Positions 35,304 to 45,831 of a stretch of 47,065 bases of DNA are shown here, piece by piece (the stretch's first letter is position 1; the number at the start of each line of letters is the position of its first letter). The DNA comes from Hofstenia miamia (taxonomy: Eukaryota > Xenacoelomorpha > Acoela): positions 566,413 through 613,477 of the forward strand of contig SCFE01000046.1 in assembly GCA_004352715.1 (NCBI GenBank), read 5' to 3'. A program made the position numbers and the translations under genes. The notes under the pieces were generated by a model. That model ran no database searches, was not told the origin of the DNA, and saw only the letters and a list, made by a program, of their open reading frames with translations.

Positions 35304-35340
35304 GCTTAAACAGCCTGGTGTCATTTTAAAAGGACAAACT
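35304..35340 (+). repeat. Short dispersed repeat, copy 1
   Basis: CTTAAACAGCCTGGTGTCAT followed by TTTAAAAGGACAAAC. A close copy lies at 40468-40503, and the second half recurs at 35675-35695. Confidence 0.6.
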
Positions 35341-35674
35341 TATCTCAAGTAGTTACAAGATACGTTTTTAGCCAATTTTTATTCTGCAAAGCGCAATATA
35401 TGAAGACAAAATTTTTCTACACTTTCAGCCACAGAGACATTATTTCTTGGTTGTTGGCTTATTTTTAAATAGTTTGAGAACACTTTAATGTCTTGAATTT
35501 GACAATGGTTGTTCAAAGCGTACTGTTCATCTTTGTATTTTTGCTTGAAATTGCTTTGCTGTATTTCATGATGTTGTACTAGATTAAAAAATTGTAATTA
35601 AGCGTTGTATTCATGTAAATAATATAATCCTTTTAATCATATCACAAATTCTGTTTTACGACCATTTGATCACT

Positions 35675-35695
35675 GTCCTTTTAAAAGGACAAACC
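35675..35695 (+). repeat. Partial repeat copy with a perfect 16-bp palindrome
   Basis: GTCCTTTTAAAAGGAC (35675-35690) is a perfect palindrome followed by AAACC, the right half of the repeat seen at 35304 and 40468. Confidence 0.6.
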
Positions 35696-36287
35696 TATTC
35701 TAAGCAACCAAATTGTAACAAAAATCATGATGTGACCTTTTTACAAAAACCAATACAATTCTCAAATTCAAGTTTTTGAAATATTTGTAGAACATTGGTT
35801 GGTCATTTAAGGTTAATGCAAATCATACGTTTTTACTACTCAAACAGCTTCAGTTTTCGTATGGGCCTCAAAGGGTTAAATGTATTCTTTAAGTGGTTTC
35901 ACACAATAGACGTTTTAAGAGAACTCGAAATGATTGCTTAATGTAGAAATAAATCTGCTGCATTGTAAAACAATATATTGAATCCAATAACTCCAACGCA
36001 AACAGTTCTTTACACGTACTTTGTTAATCAGCAGTTGGGGGCAGTTGCTGATTTATCAATTGATTTTATTTTAGAATGAGAGATAATGGATTTGGGAACT
36101 TTGAAGTTCGATCCAAAAACAAACGAATTTGGTTTATATTTTTCTAACTAATCGATTTTATAGCCTTTGTAAAAATCAACTGCTGGGACGAATTCCTATA
36201 TGACTAAACAAACAACTGTTTTTAAAGTTTAGTATTTTATTGTGAACACCGATTGAAAATTATTCGATATTAACGCCAGTCAAAGTT

Positions 36288-36430
36288 TCCAATACCTCGC
36301 TGTATTTATATCTGCTGAATAATAATCAACGTATTTTGTCAAATTCAAATCGGGTTCTATATTTTGGAATACTGATGGAAAAGGTCGGGTATTTCCGAGC
36401 CAGCTTGTCTCTATCCCAGACTTTTACAAA
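36288..36430. repeat. 143-bp exact repeat, copy 1
   Basis: Runs from TCCAATACCTCGCTG to CAGACTTTTACAAA and is identical by eye to 36576-36718. It is followed by a single N at 36431. Confidence 0.95.
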
Positions 36431-36431
36431 N

Positions 36432-36574
36432 AGCAACAAAGTTATCACCAAAACATCATGCACACAGTTTTTAGGAGGGGCTGCTACAACTAATTTAAAT
36501 GGTTGACAGACTTGACCAAGGTGTCAGTAGTGCACACTTCAATGGATGGCTCATCAATGATGATGCCATCCCCA
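36432..36574. other. 143-bp unrelated segment between two single Ns
   Basis: A GC-richer segment with no similarity to its neighbours, bounded by Ns at 36431 and 36575. It has short open frames on both strands (minus: GDGIIIDEPSIEVC; plus: MVDRLDQGVSSAHF) but no recognised product. Probably a misplaced contig. Confidence 0.7.
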
Positions 36575-36575
36575 N

Positions 36576-36718
36576 TCCAATACCTCGCTGTATTTATATC
36601 TGCTGAATAATAATCAACGTATTTTGTCAAATTCAAATCGGGTTCTATATTTTGGAATACTGATGGAAAAGGTCGGGTATTTCCGAGCCAGCTTGTCTCT
36701 ATCCCAGACTTTTACAAA
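36576..36718. repeat. 143-bp exact repeat, copy 2
   Basis: Second copy of 36288-36430; preceded by a single N at 36575. Confidence 0.95.
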
Positions 36719-36952
36719 AATACTAAGCTTGTCCGCTTAGAGCCCATCTCTAAAATATAGGTATTCCTTCAACCTTCACATTAATTCAGCTTAGCTTCCA
36801 TTCACGCTTTAGTGACAATTTATTGTAAAGTTATAAAATGATTTTTATATAATGACAAAATTATTATTTCTTATAGCTCCCTTTGGAGCATAGCATGGAA
36901 TCATTTATCTGAATTTGAATTCTAATATTACTCTCATCCTTTTGATTAACAT

Positions 36953-37685
36953 CATATATATATATATATATGAAGACCACAGGGGAAAAACCAGTGATGT
37001 CACATTTTTGGTNNNNNNNNNNNNNNNNNNNNNNNNNNNNNNNNNNNNNNNNNNNNNNNNNNNNNNNNNNNNNNNNNNNNNNNNNNNNNNNNNNNNNNNN
37101 NNNNNNNNNNNNNNNNNNNNNNNNNNNNNNNNNNNNNNNNNNNNNNNNNNNNNNNNNNNNNNNNNNNNNNNNNNNNNNNNNNNNNNNNNNNNNNNNNNNN
37201 NNNNNNNNNNNNNNNNNNNNNNNNNNNNNNNNNNNNNNNNNNNNNNNNNNNNNNNNNNNNNNNNNNNNNNNNNNNNNNNNNNNNNNNNNNNNNNNNNNNN
37301 NNNNNNNNNNNNNNNNNNNNNNNNNNNNNNNNNNNNNNNNNNNNNNNNNNNNNNNNNNNNNNNNNNNNNNNNNNNNNNNNNNNNNNNNNNNNNNNNNNNN
37401 NNNNNNNNNNNNNNNNNNNNNNNNNNNNNNNNNNNNNNNNNNNNNNNNNNNNNNNNNNNNNNNNNNNNNNNNNNNNNNNNNNNNNNNNNNNNNNNNNNNN
37501 NNNNNNNNNNNNNNNNNNNNNNNNNNNNNNNNNNNNNNNNNNNNNNNNNNNNNNNNNNNNNNNNNNNNNNNNNNNNNNNNNNNNNNNNNNNNNNNNNNNN
37601 NNNNNNNNNNNNNNNNNNNNNNNNNNNNNNNNNNNNNNNNNNNNNNNNNNNNNTATATATATATGTATATACATATATATATATG

Positions 37686-37720
<35 letters not shown>
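36953..37720. other. (TA)n tracts around a 641-bp gap
   Basis: TA alternation at 36953-36971, 41 bases of unique sequence, Ns at 37013-37653, then TA/TG-interrupted alternation to 37720. Confidence 0.95.
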
Positions 37721-37723
<3 letters not shown>

Positions 37724-38237
37724 AGGTTTTAAATTATAACTGCAAAGGATCAACTTAAGGAAATTCTATGCATTTTTTCAAGTGTGACGTATGTACACCA
37801 ATTTTAAGCATAAGTTTTTCACATTTATATATTTTGATAATAATTTTTTTTCATTGCTCGAATTCCTTCTTAGCAGGGCCTCTACATTTAATCGTAACAA
37901 AGCAATACATTTGCATGACAAATATATATATTGAAATTGTTATACAATTAAAATATTGCTATTGGAAATTAACATATTAATTAATTAATATTTAGTTTCT
38001 TTGAAATTTTCAAGAAATTACATATTTTCTAAAGAAGGGAAGTTTGAGTTGACACATATACGCAATACAAACTATTAACAGATGTGATTTGACAAAGAAT
38101 AAATTGTAAAGTGTTTTCAAAAGCTGTTAAAATAGAAAATCATAAAGAAAAAGTTATTTCGGTCGCCATCAGAAAGCTTTGAATTTTTGAACAAAGAAAG
38201 CACTTTAGATATATAATTTTAAGTAAATGACAGAAGT

Positions 38238-38244
<7 letters not shown>

Positions 38245-38275
<31 letters not shown>

Positions 38276-38429
38276 NNNNNNNNNNNNNNNNNNNNNNNNN
38301 NNNNNNNNNNNNNNNNNNNNNNNNNNNNNNNNNNNNNNNNNNNNNNNNNNNNNNNNNNNNNNNNNNNNNATAATAGGTGCTTGAAGTTAGTCAAAAACAA
38401 TTCTAAAAATTCCTAAAACATGATAAAAG

Positions 38430-38471
<42 letters not shown>

Positions 38472-38475
38472 ATAT
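38245..38475. other. (TA)n tract, 94-bp gap, second (TA)n tract
   Basis: TA alternation at 38245-38274, Ns at 38276-38369, and another TA tract at 38431-38475. Confidence 0.95.
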
Positions 38476-40467
38476 AGTGACTTTTCAGTTGTTTTCCATA
38501 TTTTTCTGTTATTTTTTAAAAGAGTATATTACATTTTAGGGCAACTACAGAAAAAAAAATAAAAGTTTATACTGACTTTGCATTTAATAAAGGAATTTAT
38601 AAGAAACTTCAATTTAAGCATTTCAGCGAATTCTAGGTTACAGAACAAATTAGTAAATTGAGTTATTGTTCAGTGGAATAATGCTATTGATAACTTTTAT
38701 AAATATTTAAAGAAAATTTCCGAACAATGAATCAGCCAAAATGCATAAAGCACTTTTTGTTAAATTGCAAACAGTATGCTTTGATGTAGTTAACGTTCGA
38801 AATTGGAAAATTTTCCGGATATTAAATTCAAATTGTATAAAATTGTTGCTTGGAAATACCTGCACTTACACGTCAATGTTTGTGCCAAGTGTCGCTTTTA
38901 ATTACTGTACAATTTTGGCAAAGCAGGCGAAGCGTTGAGGGATTAGTGTTTGGCGCATGGGACAGTTGAAATGACATTAAACAACAAACACATTTGATTG
39001 ATGTTTTCAATTGGCTTTAATTATGTTTCTTTTCCCATTATGTTAAGTACGGTACAAACGTGAATAGTAAAACCTAAGTTTGTATAAATTTTAATAACGC
39101 CCGTGATAGATATCGGACTTGATGGTCTATTTAGTAAGTTTGTTATATGTCTATGTCAAGGATCTTAAAAGTACATGTATTTTCAATGTATGTCAATGTT
39201 TTCAAATATAGCTGTCGTATACATACTGTCACATTGTACTAAGGCGAGACCACCTGGAATTTATTATATTATTCTTTAAAGTCTTCTATGTGAGCAAAAT
39301 GGTATTAATGGACATTTTTTGAACAACATTTGAATGGTAAAATATTTGGTGATGATTTACAAAATCTTAACTTGCAGTGACCTCAAATGACCTTAAATAT
39401 CAATTAGACAAAGTCGTACTCTCCTAATATTTGATTATTCGAAGTGATGTATTAGAATCTTTTAAGCTCTCGTGGAGAAAACATGCGAATATAGGTTTTA
39501 ATATTTTCAAAGTAGTCAAATATTTTGAAATCAATATTTACCGTATCAGTGATATGAAGAATTATATTTCAAATTGCTGAACATTTCAAAAGAAAAACAC
39601 TATTTTCCAGATATTAATCGAGGATTTAGTTTGTGGGAAGTTATATAAAATTCCATAACAATCTAGAAATTTTTTTGATACATTACTTTCCTTAACTAAA
39701 AACACATGCTTAACAAAAAGTTTGAAAAGCATTTAAGAATGCAAACGTCAAACAATTTCAAACCTGGAGTTCAGCACTTGCTATCTTATTCCATTTCCCA
39801 AGGAAAACTCCCTTTTCCATTTCCAATTATAGCTGGATGGAATATTCCAATATTGAATTTTGCATGAAATTAATAATTGTAGTATCTAGTCCAACATATT
39901 TTTTAATATATATTTATGTATTTAAAAATAACTTGGATGATTTAAGCATTCTTAATAGGATTTGCATATAATTGGAAAAAGGGCACGAAAAATGTCCTTC
40001 TAGCAAATATATAGAATTAAAGTGGCATTTTATACATTTAGTCTGCGTCATGATGTAAGTCTAATCGAATAAACGAGCAATATATGTAGCTACAAACCCA
40101 AATTTCTTGAAGGAAATATATGGGCACACTTTTATGTTTTATGCAAAGAACGCATTTTGGCCTTCCGCGGCCTATGATGTATACATCCATATGCACTAGA
40201 ATTGATAAATGGGTAAATGTATTTCATAGAGTATAAATATGTTCCATTACATTTTACTAACCGGATTATACATTTTTGAAACCAAGTATATCTAAGAAGA
40301 TCAGCGCTTCGATTCAATAAAATAACTACTCATTTCAATCAACTCACTATAAAGGTAGGGGGTTGGGGAGCTGCCTCTCTTGGCCCTGTTCGCTGCATCC
40401 GGTTTTCCACCAAATGGATTATGAGGAATTTTCATTAATATATTAATGTCTACAAATTCACTTTAAT

Positions 40468-40503
40468 CTTAAACAGCCTAGCGTCTGTTTTAAGGGACAA
40501 ACC
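40468..40503 (+). repeat. Short dispersed repeat, copy 2
   Basis: CTTAAACAGCCTAGCGTCTG followed by TTTTAAGGGACAAACC, similar to 35304-35340. Confidence 0.6.
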
Positions 40504-41015
40504 GTTTTCCACATTTACAAAGAATTTTCTCCAAACCTATTTTCAAAATTTGAAAATCTTGGGGCATGGGTAGGTCTATTGGGAACATATATTAATGCAA
40601 TGTTGAAAATGTCCATTAAAGCTTTTTGCTGTGACAGAGATTGTTGAATAAATTAACAAGTTTTCTTAGAAATTTCCAAATTTTGAAAAAGATTTAAATT
40701 CTCTCCATACTTAATGTTAATGTATTTTTTCTCGACAAAATCTTTCAGAATTGGGTACTAGATCTGGTAAATTCGGTGGCACTTGCATAACTTGAATGTT
40801 ATAATTAGTAAAATTCATTTGTTGATTTTGAGCTATGAGGGGTTGCTCCATATCTTGTTCTAAGATCCAATGATGAAATGATATAAGCAGTTTGCGCATG
40901 GTTCAAATTCCCCGAGTATTTGGCAACATTTTCAACTATTAATTGTACCAGTGCTATCTAGTAACTTTAGATAAAATCCTCAAATTTTGAAAACTAGCCA
41001 CTTTTTCTTTACTCG

Positions 41016-41019
<4 letters not shown>

Positions 41020-41053
<34 letters not shown>
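41020..41053. repeat. (TA)n microsatellite
   Basis: TA alternation of about 34 bp. A second, shorter tract lies at about 41333-41350. Confidence 0.95.
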
Positions 41054-41056
<3 letters not shown>

Positions 41057-41908
41057 ACCAATTATACTATAAAAAAATTAGACAGTTTATATGTTTTGAA
41101 TAGATTCAAAGTACGTTAGTCAGCTGTAAGAAAACCGTCAGTTGTATGTAAATTTTGACTGATATGTATAAGTGACAGTTCATTTTCTTGTTTTCGTATT
41201 CTGTTTTCAATGAAACACTGAAATATAGAACCAAGAAACAAGGTATCTGAAAACAGTCAGTTGTACTACAGTTTAAAGAAAATTTGACACCTGCACATTT
41301 CACATCGGATTTCCATATCATTTGTGATGAACATATATATATATATATTCAAAAGTTTCAATTTAATGTCATTCCTACTAAGTTCTCTTCTAAGAAAATC
41401 TATTGTAGAAAGTTAATTCAACACTATGAAGCAATTTAATTAATATCAAAAATTCTTATATTACGAAATTGTTGTATTATATCTCACTTTATGATTGGGA
41501 TATAATCTCTAAAATTACTGTCTGCAATTTTATTTAAGAGAGCTTAGAATTGTGGGATCCAATAGAAAACTAAATATTCATTATCTAAGTACATGCATAT
41601 ATGGGCTATGTCAAAATGTCAAAAAATTTCATATACATTTTTGATGCTTACCCCACTTAGACATGTAGTTTGACAAATTTATGTAAATGTGCAGCTGATT
41701 GAGAGTTAATATTCGACCCTACATTACAAATTGCCCGACCGCTATCTTAAGGAAATATGTAGAGTTAATAATAATTAAGTGCTTCTTTCCAATAAATTTT
41801 CCACTGATTTGTTATTAGAAGATTTTAACGAAAATCCCAAATTCGAAACTATGCTGAGAAACTCCATTTAGACATTATATGAACTATGATATAAACTGAC
41901 TGACTTAC

Positions 41909-42037
41909 ATGTTGAAGATAGATTGAAGAGATTAGACGTTGAAAATTCATGAGAAACTATTTCAATATCTTTATATTCCTCCGCAGCAAACTGAAAAATC
42001 TTTCTTTCCAAACTACCATCTTCTGGAAAAAATGCAG
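41909..42037 (-). CDS. iGluR ATD exon (first found; start of mature ATD)
   Basis: Minus-strand exon of 129 nt: 2 nt of a split codon, 42 codons, one trailing nucleotide. The acceptor is TTTCATTTTAG and the donor a full consensus GTAAGT. It reads AFFPEDGSLERKIFQFAAEE followed by YKDIEIVSHEFSTSNLFNLS. This matches the first strand and helix of the non-NMDA receptor ATD (GGLFPxxxxxEHxAFRFAxxx). The trailing T plus TA of the next exon gives Leu, then Cys. NLS is a possible N-glycosylation site. The exon starts inside the protein, so at least one more exon carrying the start codon and signal peptide must lie at higher coordinates; I did not find it with confidence. Tissue and ligand specificity cannot be read from this domain. 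Confidence 0.87.
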
Positions 42038-44680
42038 CTAAAATGAAATCATTAGTAAAAGGTGTGTACCTTAGGTGTGGTGATTAATAAGGGATTTTCA
42101 CTATCAAGCATTTTGACATAGTGTATTCTGTAATCACATTCATGAGCGCCACCAGCTTTTTATATGTGCAGCGAGGGATTTTAGCAATGATATCAAGAAA
42201 TTATTTCCGTATTCTTAGGAATAATATAGGGCGGTTCTTATTTGCAATGGTCGCCTAAAAAGAATTTGTATGTATGCACTGTAGTAGAGTTGCTTAACTA
42301 CATTTAATCGCCAAAATGAACAAGTCAGGCAGATACAGTGAAATGCAATTTAAGCTGAAAATAATGAAATATTGTACTTTTACAATTTCATTAATCAACC
42401 TAAGAAGAAAATCATAGCGCTCATAACAGTTTAACGGCCTGCTATTTATTCAATTGCTATATTTTTCCAGCCTTTGCAAGGTAACATTTACAAGTTATCC
42501 TATCATCTCTTATGTTTCGTTGAATTTTTCGTATAAAGTAACTGCTCCAGAGAGCGGAGTAAAGAAAATGCATACAATTCACTATTACCTGTGTCATAAG
42601 AAACTAAATATTATAATATGTTCTTTTAGACTTACTTAGAAACATAAAAATTAATTCGTTACATATTATACAATTATACAATTATGGTAGCAAAATTAGA
42701 ACAATGCTAGACTATTCGCTCTTATATATTGACATTGATGTGTGTTAAAAATAAGATGCAAGCATTCAACCAAGACCTACTGTAATCTACTGTAATGATT
42801 AAAGTAGGCATTGATTCAAAAATTAGGACATAATTATCATGATTCCTACTTTATATTGATCTTGTTTTGTTAGTATTCAGTGATTTAGACAATGAGTTTA
42901 GTAGGGGTGAGGAATAGATAGAAATTGCCCAAAAATTAGACCCAAGCCCCGTCTGGCACACGAAATTTAAAGGTTGGCCTAAATCTAGCTGCCCATTGTA
43001 GGCTCTCTTTAACATTCTTTTACAAAAATTTCATTAATTTTTCGGATTGCTAGACCAAAGTTGTGTATGTTAGAAAATTATAATAAAACCTGAAATTGAA
43101 AAACGTAAATTGAGTTTCAAAAGAATATGTGATAGAAATGTGAAACTTCAAAATATAAATTATATTTTTCAATACAGTTTTTACAAATATATAACAGTCA
43201 CTGTATTTTTAGTTTATGCGCGTGCACTTTTGTGTAATACCAGATATTTTCACTTTACTCGACCCAATGCCAGCCGGTCCTGCCGTCCAGCCCATATCTA
43301 TCTCTAGATATTGGAAATAGAAGTTTCACAACAGAATCTCAGAATTTAACATTCTTTAATAACACTAATGTAGTTTTCAATTCATATAATTATGGAAAAC
43401 AATTTTTTTCAAATACTTTCATTTTGAAAACAACATTGCTAGCACTCGGATAGGAAAATATCGCTAATTTTCTCTTCAAAGTAATGTGCGTAAATAGATG
43501 GTCTTTCTTGTGATTTTCATTATAAAAACTGTTTGATGTTGAAAATAAGTTTTTAATCTTCATTACTTTGAAAGTAACTGACGAATTTAAGCGATGTATA
43601 GTAATCGAACCTACTTTTAAAGTATGAAATTCACGTTTAAGACGTGGAATTAAGTCAGTTATATATATATATATATATATATAAGCATATTTAGACTTTT
43701 AATATTATTTGAATATGACTATAGTCTTAAAAATCGATTTCAATTGCTGCTACCCTCTATGAAACTAAGCGACATCAGGAAATAAGATCTAATCAGCATT
43801 TAGAAGATCATCTAAATTCAGAAATTTTTACCCTTCCCCATCAAACTAAGGAAGATAAATTTTTACAACATCAAAAAATAGCAGAGGCAATATATAAAAG
43901 AAACAACAAAGAGTAAATTATTAAATCGACAACAAAGTATGATGACTTTAAATATATTTTTAGTGTATGTTAGAAGATGATATATATTCAGTGTAGTTGA
44001 TTGTAAAGTTATGTATCGTATATTTTGTAAACAGACAGTGGTTTCAATAATATCACTGCACTATTTCGTGGCCTCATAATTTTTCATTGTGCATTAGGAA
44101 TAGGGATAAATTTTCGTATTTTGCAATTTCACGTTCATTCAAAGAAGAGGTTTTGGAGTTCATCCGGAACCCTCGGTCATCGTAGTATCTAGCGATTATA
44201 TATATACCTTAAGTTCAGCAAACCAATAGTGAAAATTAACTTTATATATTATTCAATAAACTAGAAGCATGAACATTGACATATGGGAGCAATGTATGTA
44301 CGTATCAGTCCCATTCAGTTTGAAATTCGAAAATAACCACAGGATGTTTGAAGAGTCGGAACTAATATAAATTTAATTTAACTAAGACAAAATTAGGCAT
44401 GCAAGAACATTGCACAATGGGCAAATTTCTTCTCAACTGTTGATTAAGGATAAACTCTTAGACGACTGACAAATTAGGTGCACATCAATACCACTCGTTT
44501 ATGCAAATTGCTTTTCTGCAATTACAACAGTTTAAGCTTACAAGCGTGAAGCAGGAGAAAGGAGGACTTTAATTTACCAAATGTGTAAGCTCATCCACAA
44601 GTTCAGATACCATCATTATAAATCAGACGAGAGCTTTGTTGTAAAACTATTATTGAATTCTCATTAATATCCACAATTCA
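42038..44680. other. Non-coding stretch upstream of the first receptor exon found
   Basis: AT-rich, probably intron 1 of the receptor gene. It holds a (TA)n tract at 43661-43682 and two short GC-richer patches (about 42945-43010 and 43260-43310) that look like decayed repeats. No start exon was accepted. Confidence 0.5.
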
Positions 44681-44918
44681 ATTTAGGTTGAATGCTCTTT
44701 CTGCATATAGTAGCTTCCTGGTCACCTTGTCTAGTTTCCTCATATAGCTCACGTATTTATTGTCTTAAGGCTGTTTTTCACTAAATGCTGTCTTCAGTGC
44801 TAAATTATTTATTTTCCTCTTGTATCACTCCTTAGTACAGTAGCATGCTAAAAACTCAAGAATTTCGCAAGCTCACCACACGCGCACCCACAAACAACAT
44901 TACTATTATTATAAATGA
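44681..44918 (+). repeat. Dispersed repeat ending near an ATT tract, copy B
   Basis: ATTTAGGTTGAATGCTCTTT followed by CTGCATATAGTAGCTTCCT matches 27826-27865. The copy runs to a short ACTATTATTAT tract at about 44905. It lies about 190 bp before the R4-like LINE. Confidence 0.5.
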
Positions 44919-45052
44919 TATATTTTAGTTTTTAATCTTTCTACTTTCTTTTGATTATTATGATTAATAATAATAATTGTCATTAGTTATATTTGAATAA
45001 CTTATTTACAATTTAAACATAAAATACACAAAATAGTAACATTAAACAAATA

Positions 45053-45053
<1 letters not shown>

Positions 45054-45109
<56 letters not shown>
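45054..45109. repeat. (TAA)n microsatellite
   Basis: An uninterrupted run of about 18 TAA units. It directly abuts the truncated R4-like LINE and is probably its target sequence. Confidence 0.97.
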
Positions 45110-45110
<1 letters not shown>

Positions 45111-45770
45111 GCAGCACAGGAGCAAGCAATAAGAACAAACTGGGTGAAGAAGCATATAGACAGAAGAGTAGAAGTAAGTGATAAGTGTAGGCTATGTAAG
45201 AAAGAGGCAGAGACTGTAGATCATCTGACAGCAGGGTGTGAGAAGTTGGCACAGAATGAGTATAAGTTCAGGCATGACAAGGTGGGAAGAATGGTACATT
45301 GGAGTTTGAGCAGGCAGCATGGGTTAGAAGCAGGAGACAAGTGGTATGAGCACAAGCCACAGGGCGTCATAGAAAATGAGAAGGTTAAGATACTGTGGGA
45401 CTTCAACATACAGACGAGCAAAGTGATAGAAGCACGGAGGCCAGACATAGTAGTGGTAGACAAAGAGAAAAGATTAGGAACAGTGATAGACATAGCAGTA
45501 CCAAAGGACAGAAATGTAGAAAGCAAGGAGAAAGAGAAGATAGACAAGTACAGAGATTTGGCAGAGGAAATAGAAAGGCTGTGGAAGTTAAAGAAAGTTG
45601 AAGTAGTCCCGGTAGTTGTAGGAGCACTAGGAGCAGTGAGTAAGAAGCATAAGAGATACTTTGAGGAGTTGGGAGTACCAAAGTGGGGAAGAGCAGTAGC
45701 ACAGAAGGCAGCATTGTTAGGAACAGCTAGAGTCCTGAGGAAAGCTCTCAGACTCCCTGGGAACTGGTGA
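45108..45770 (+). CDS. R4/Dong-clade LINE, C-terminal zinc finger and restriction-like endonuclease (5'-truncated)
   Basis: 220 codons with no internal stop. A CCHC finger C27-X2-C30-X8-H39-X4-C44 is followed by KWYEHKPQGVIEN, ILWDFNIQT and a PD-(D/E)XK-like centre: RRPDIVVVDK (P112, D113) and VIDIAVPKD (D128). VVPVVVGALGAVSK (167-180) and ALLGTARVLRKAL close the protein. This is the C-terminus of R2-superfamily LINEs, closest to my memory of R4/Dong. It nicks target DNA for reverse transcription; the RT domain is missing. The ATG is formed where the TAA repeat meets the truncated element, so it is not the element's own start. Base composition is much less AT-rich than the surroundings, and the intact frame suggests a recent insertion. 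It is antisense to the receptor gene. Confidence 0.9.
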
Positions 45771-45817
45771 GTTCCCCGAGCTGAGAGGGATACCAGCATG
45801 AAGCTGTGAGAAGTAAG
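45110..45817 (+). mobile_element. R4/Dong-like LINE insertion in a TAA repeat
   Basis: Element sequence runs from the end of the long TAA tract to a second short AAT tract (45818-45831, about 14 bp). The 3' UTR after the stop at 45770 is only about 47 nt. Dong elements are known to sit in TAA repeats, so the flanking repeats probably mark the insertion target. Confidence 0.85.
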
Positions 45818-45831
45818 AATAATAATAATAA

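Larger units (their letters stand above)
31431..41908 (-). other. Receptor intron, about 10.5 kb
   Basis: Inferred intron between the exons at 42037-41909 (donor GTAAGT) and 31430-31191 (acceptor TTTAG). Phase 1 to phase 1 joins to a Leu codon directly before the Cys. It contains N gaps, (TA)n tracts, the 143-bp triple block and a short dispersed repeat family. No other exon was recognised in it. Confidence 0.75.

Noticed and set aside
44530-44610. Minus-strand KLKSSFLLLHA before a GTAAGC donor, in the right phase to precede the exon at 42037 as a signal peptide
   Set aside because: No start codon in frame before an upstream stop and no clear acceptor. It remains only a candidate for the missing first exon.
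45013-45252. Minus-strand poly-leucine frame
   Set aside because: Translation of the TAA repeat read as TTA codons opposite the LINE.
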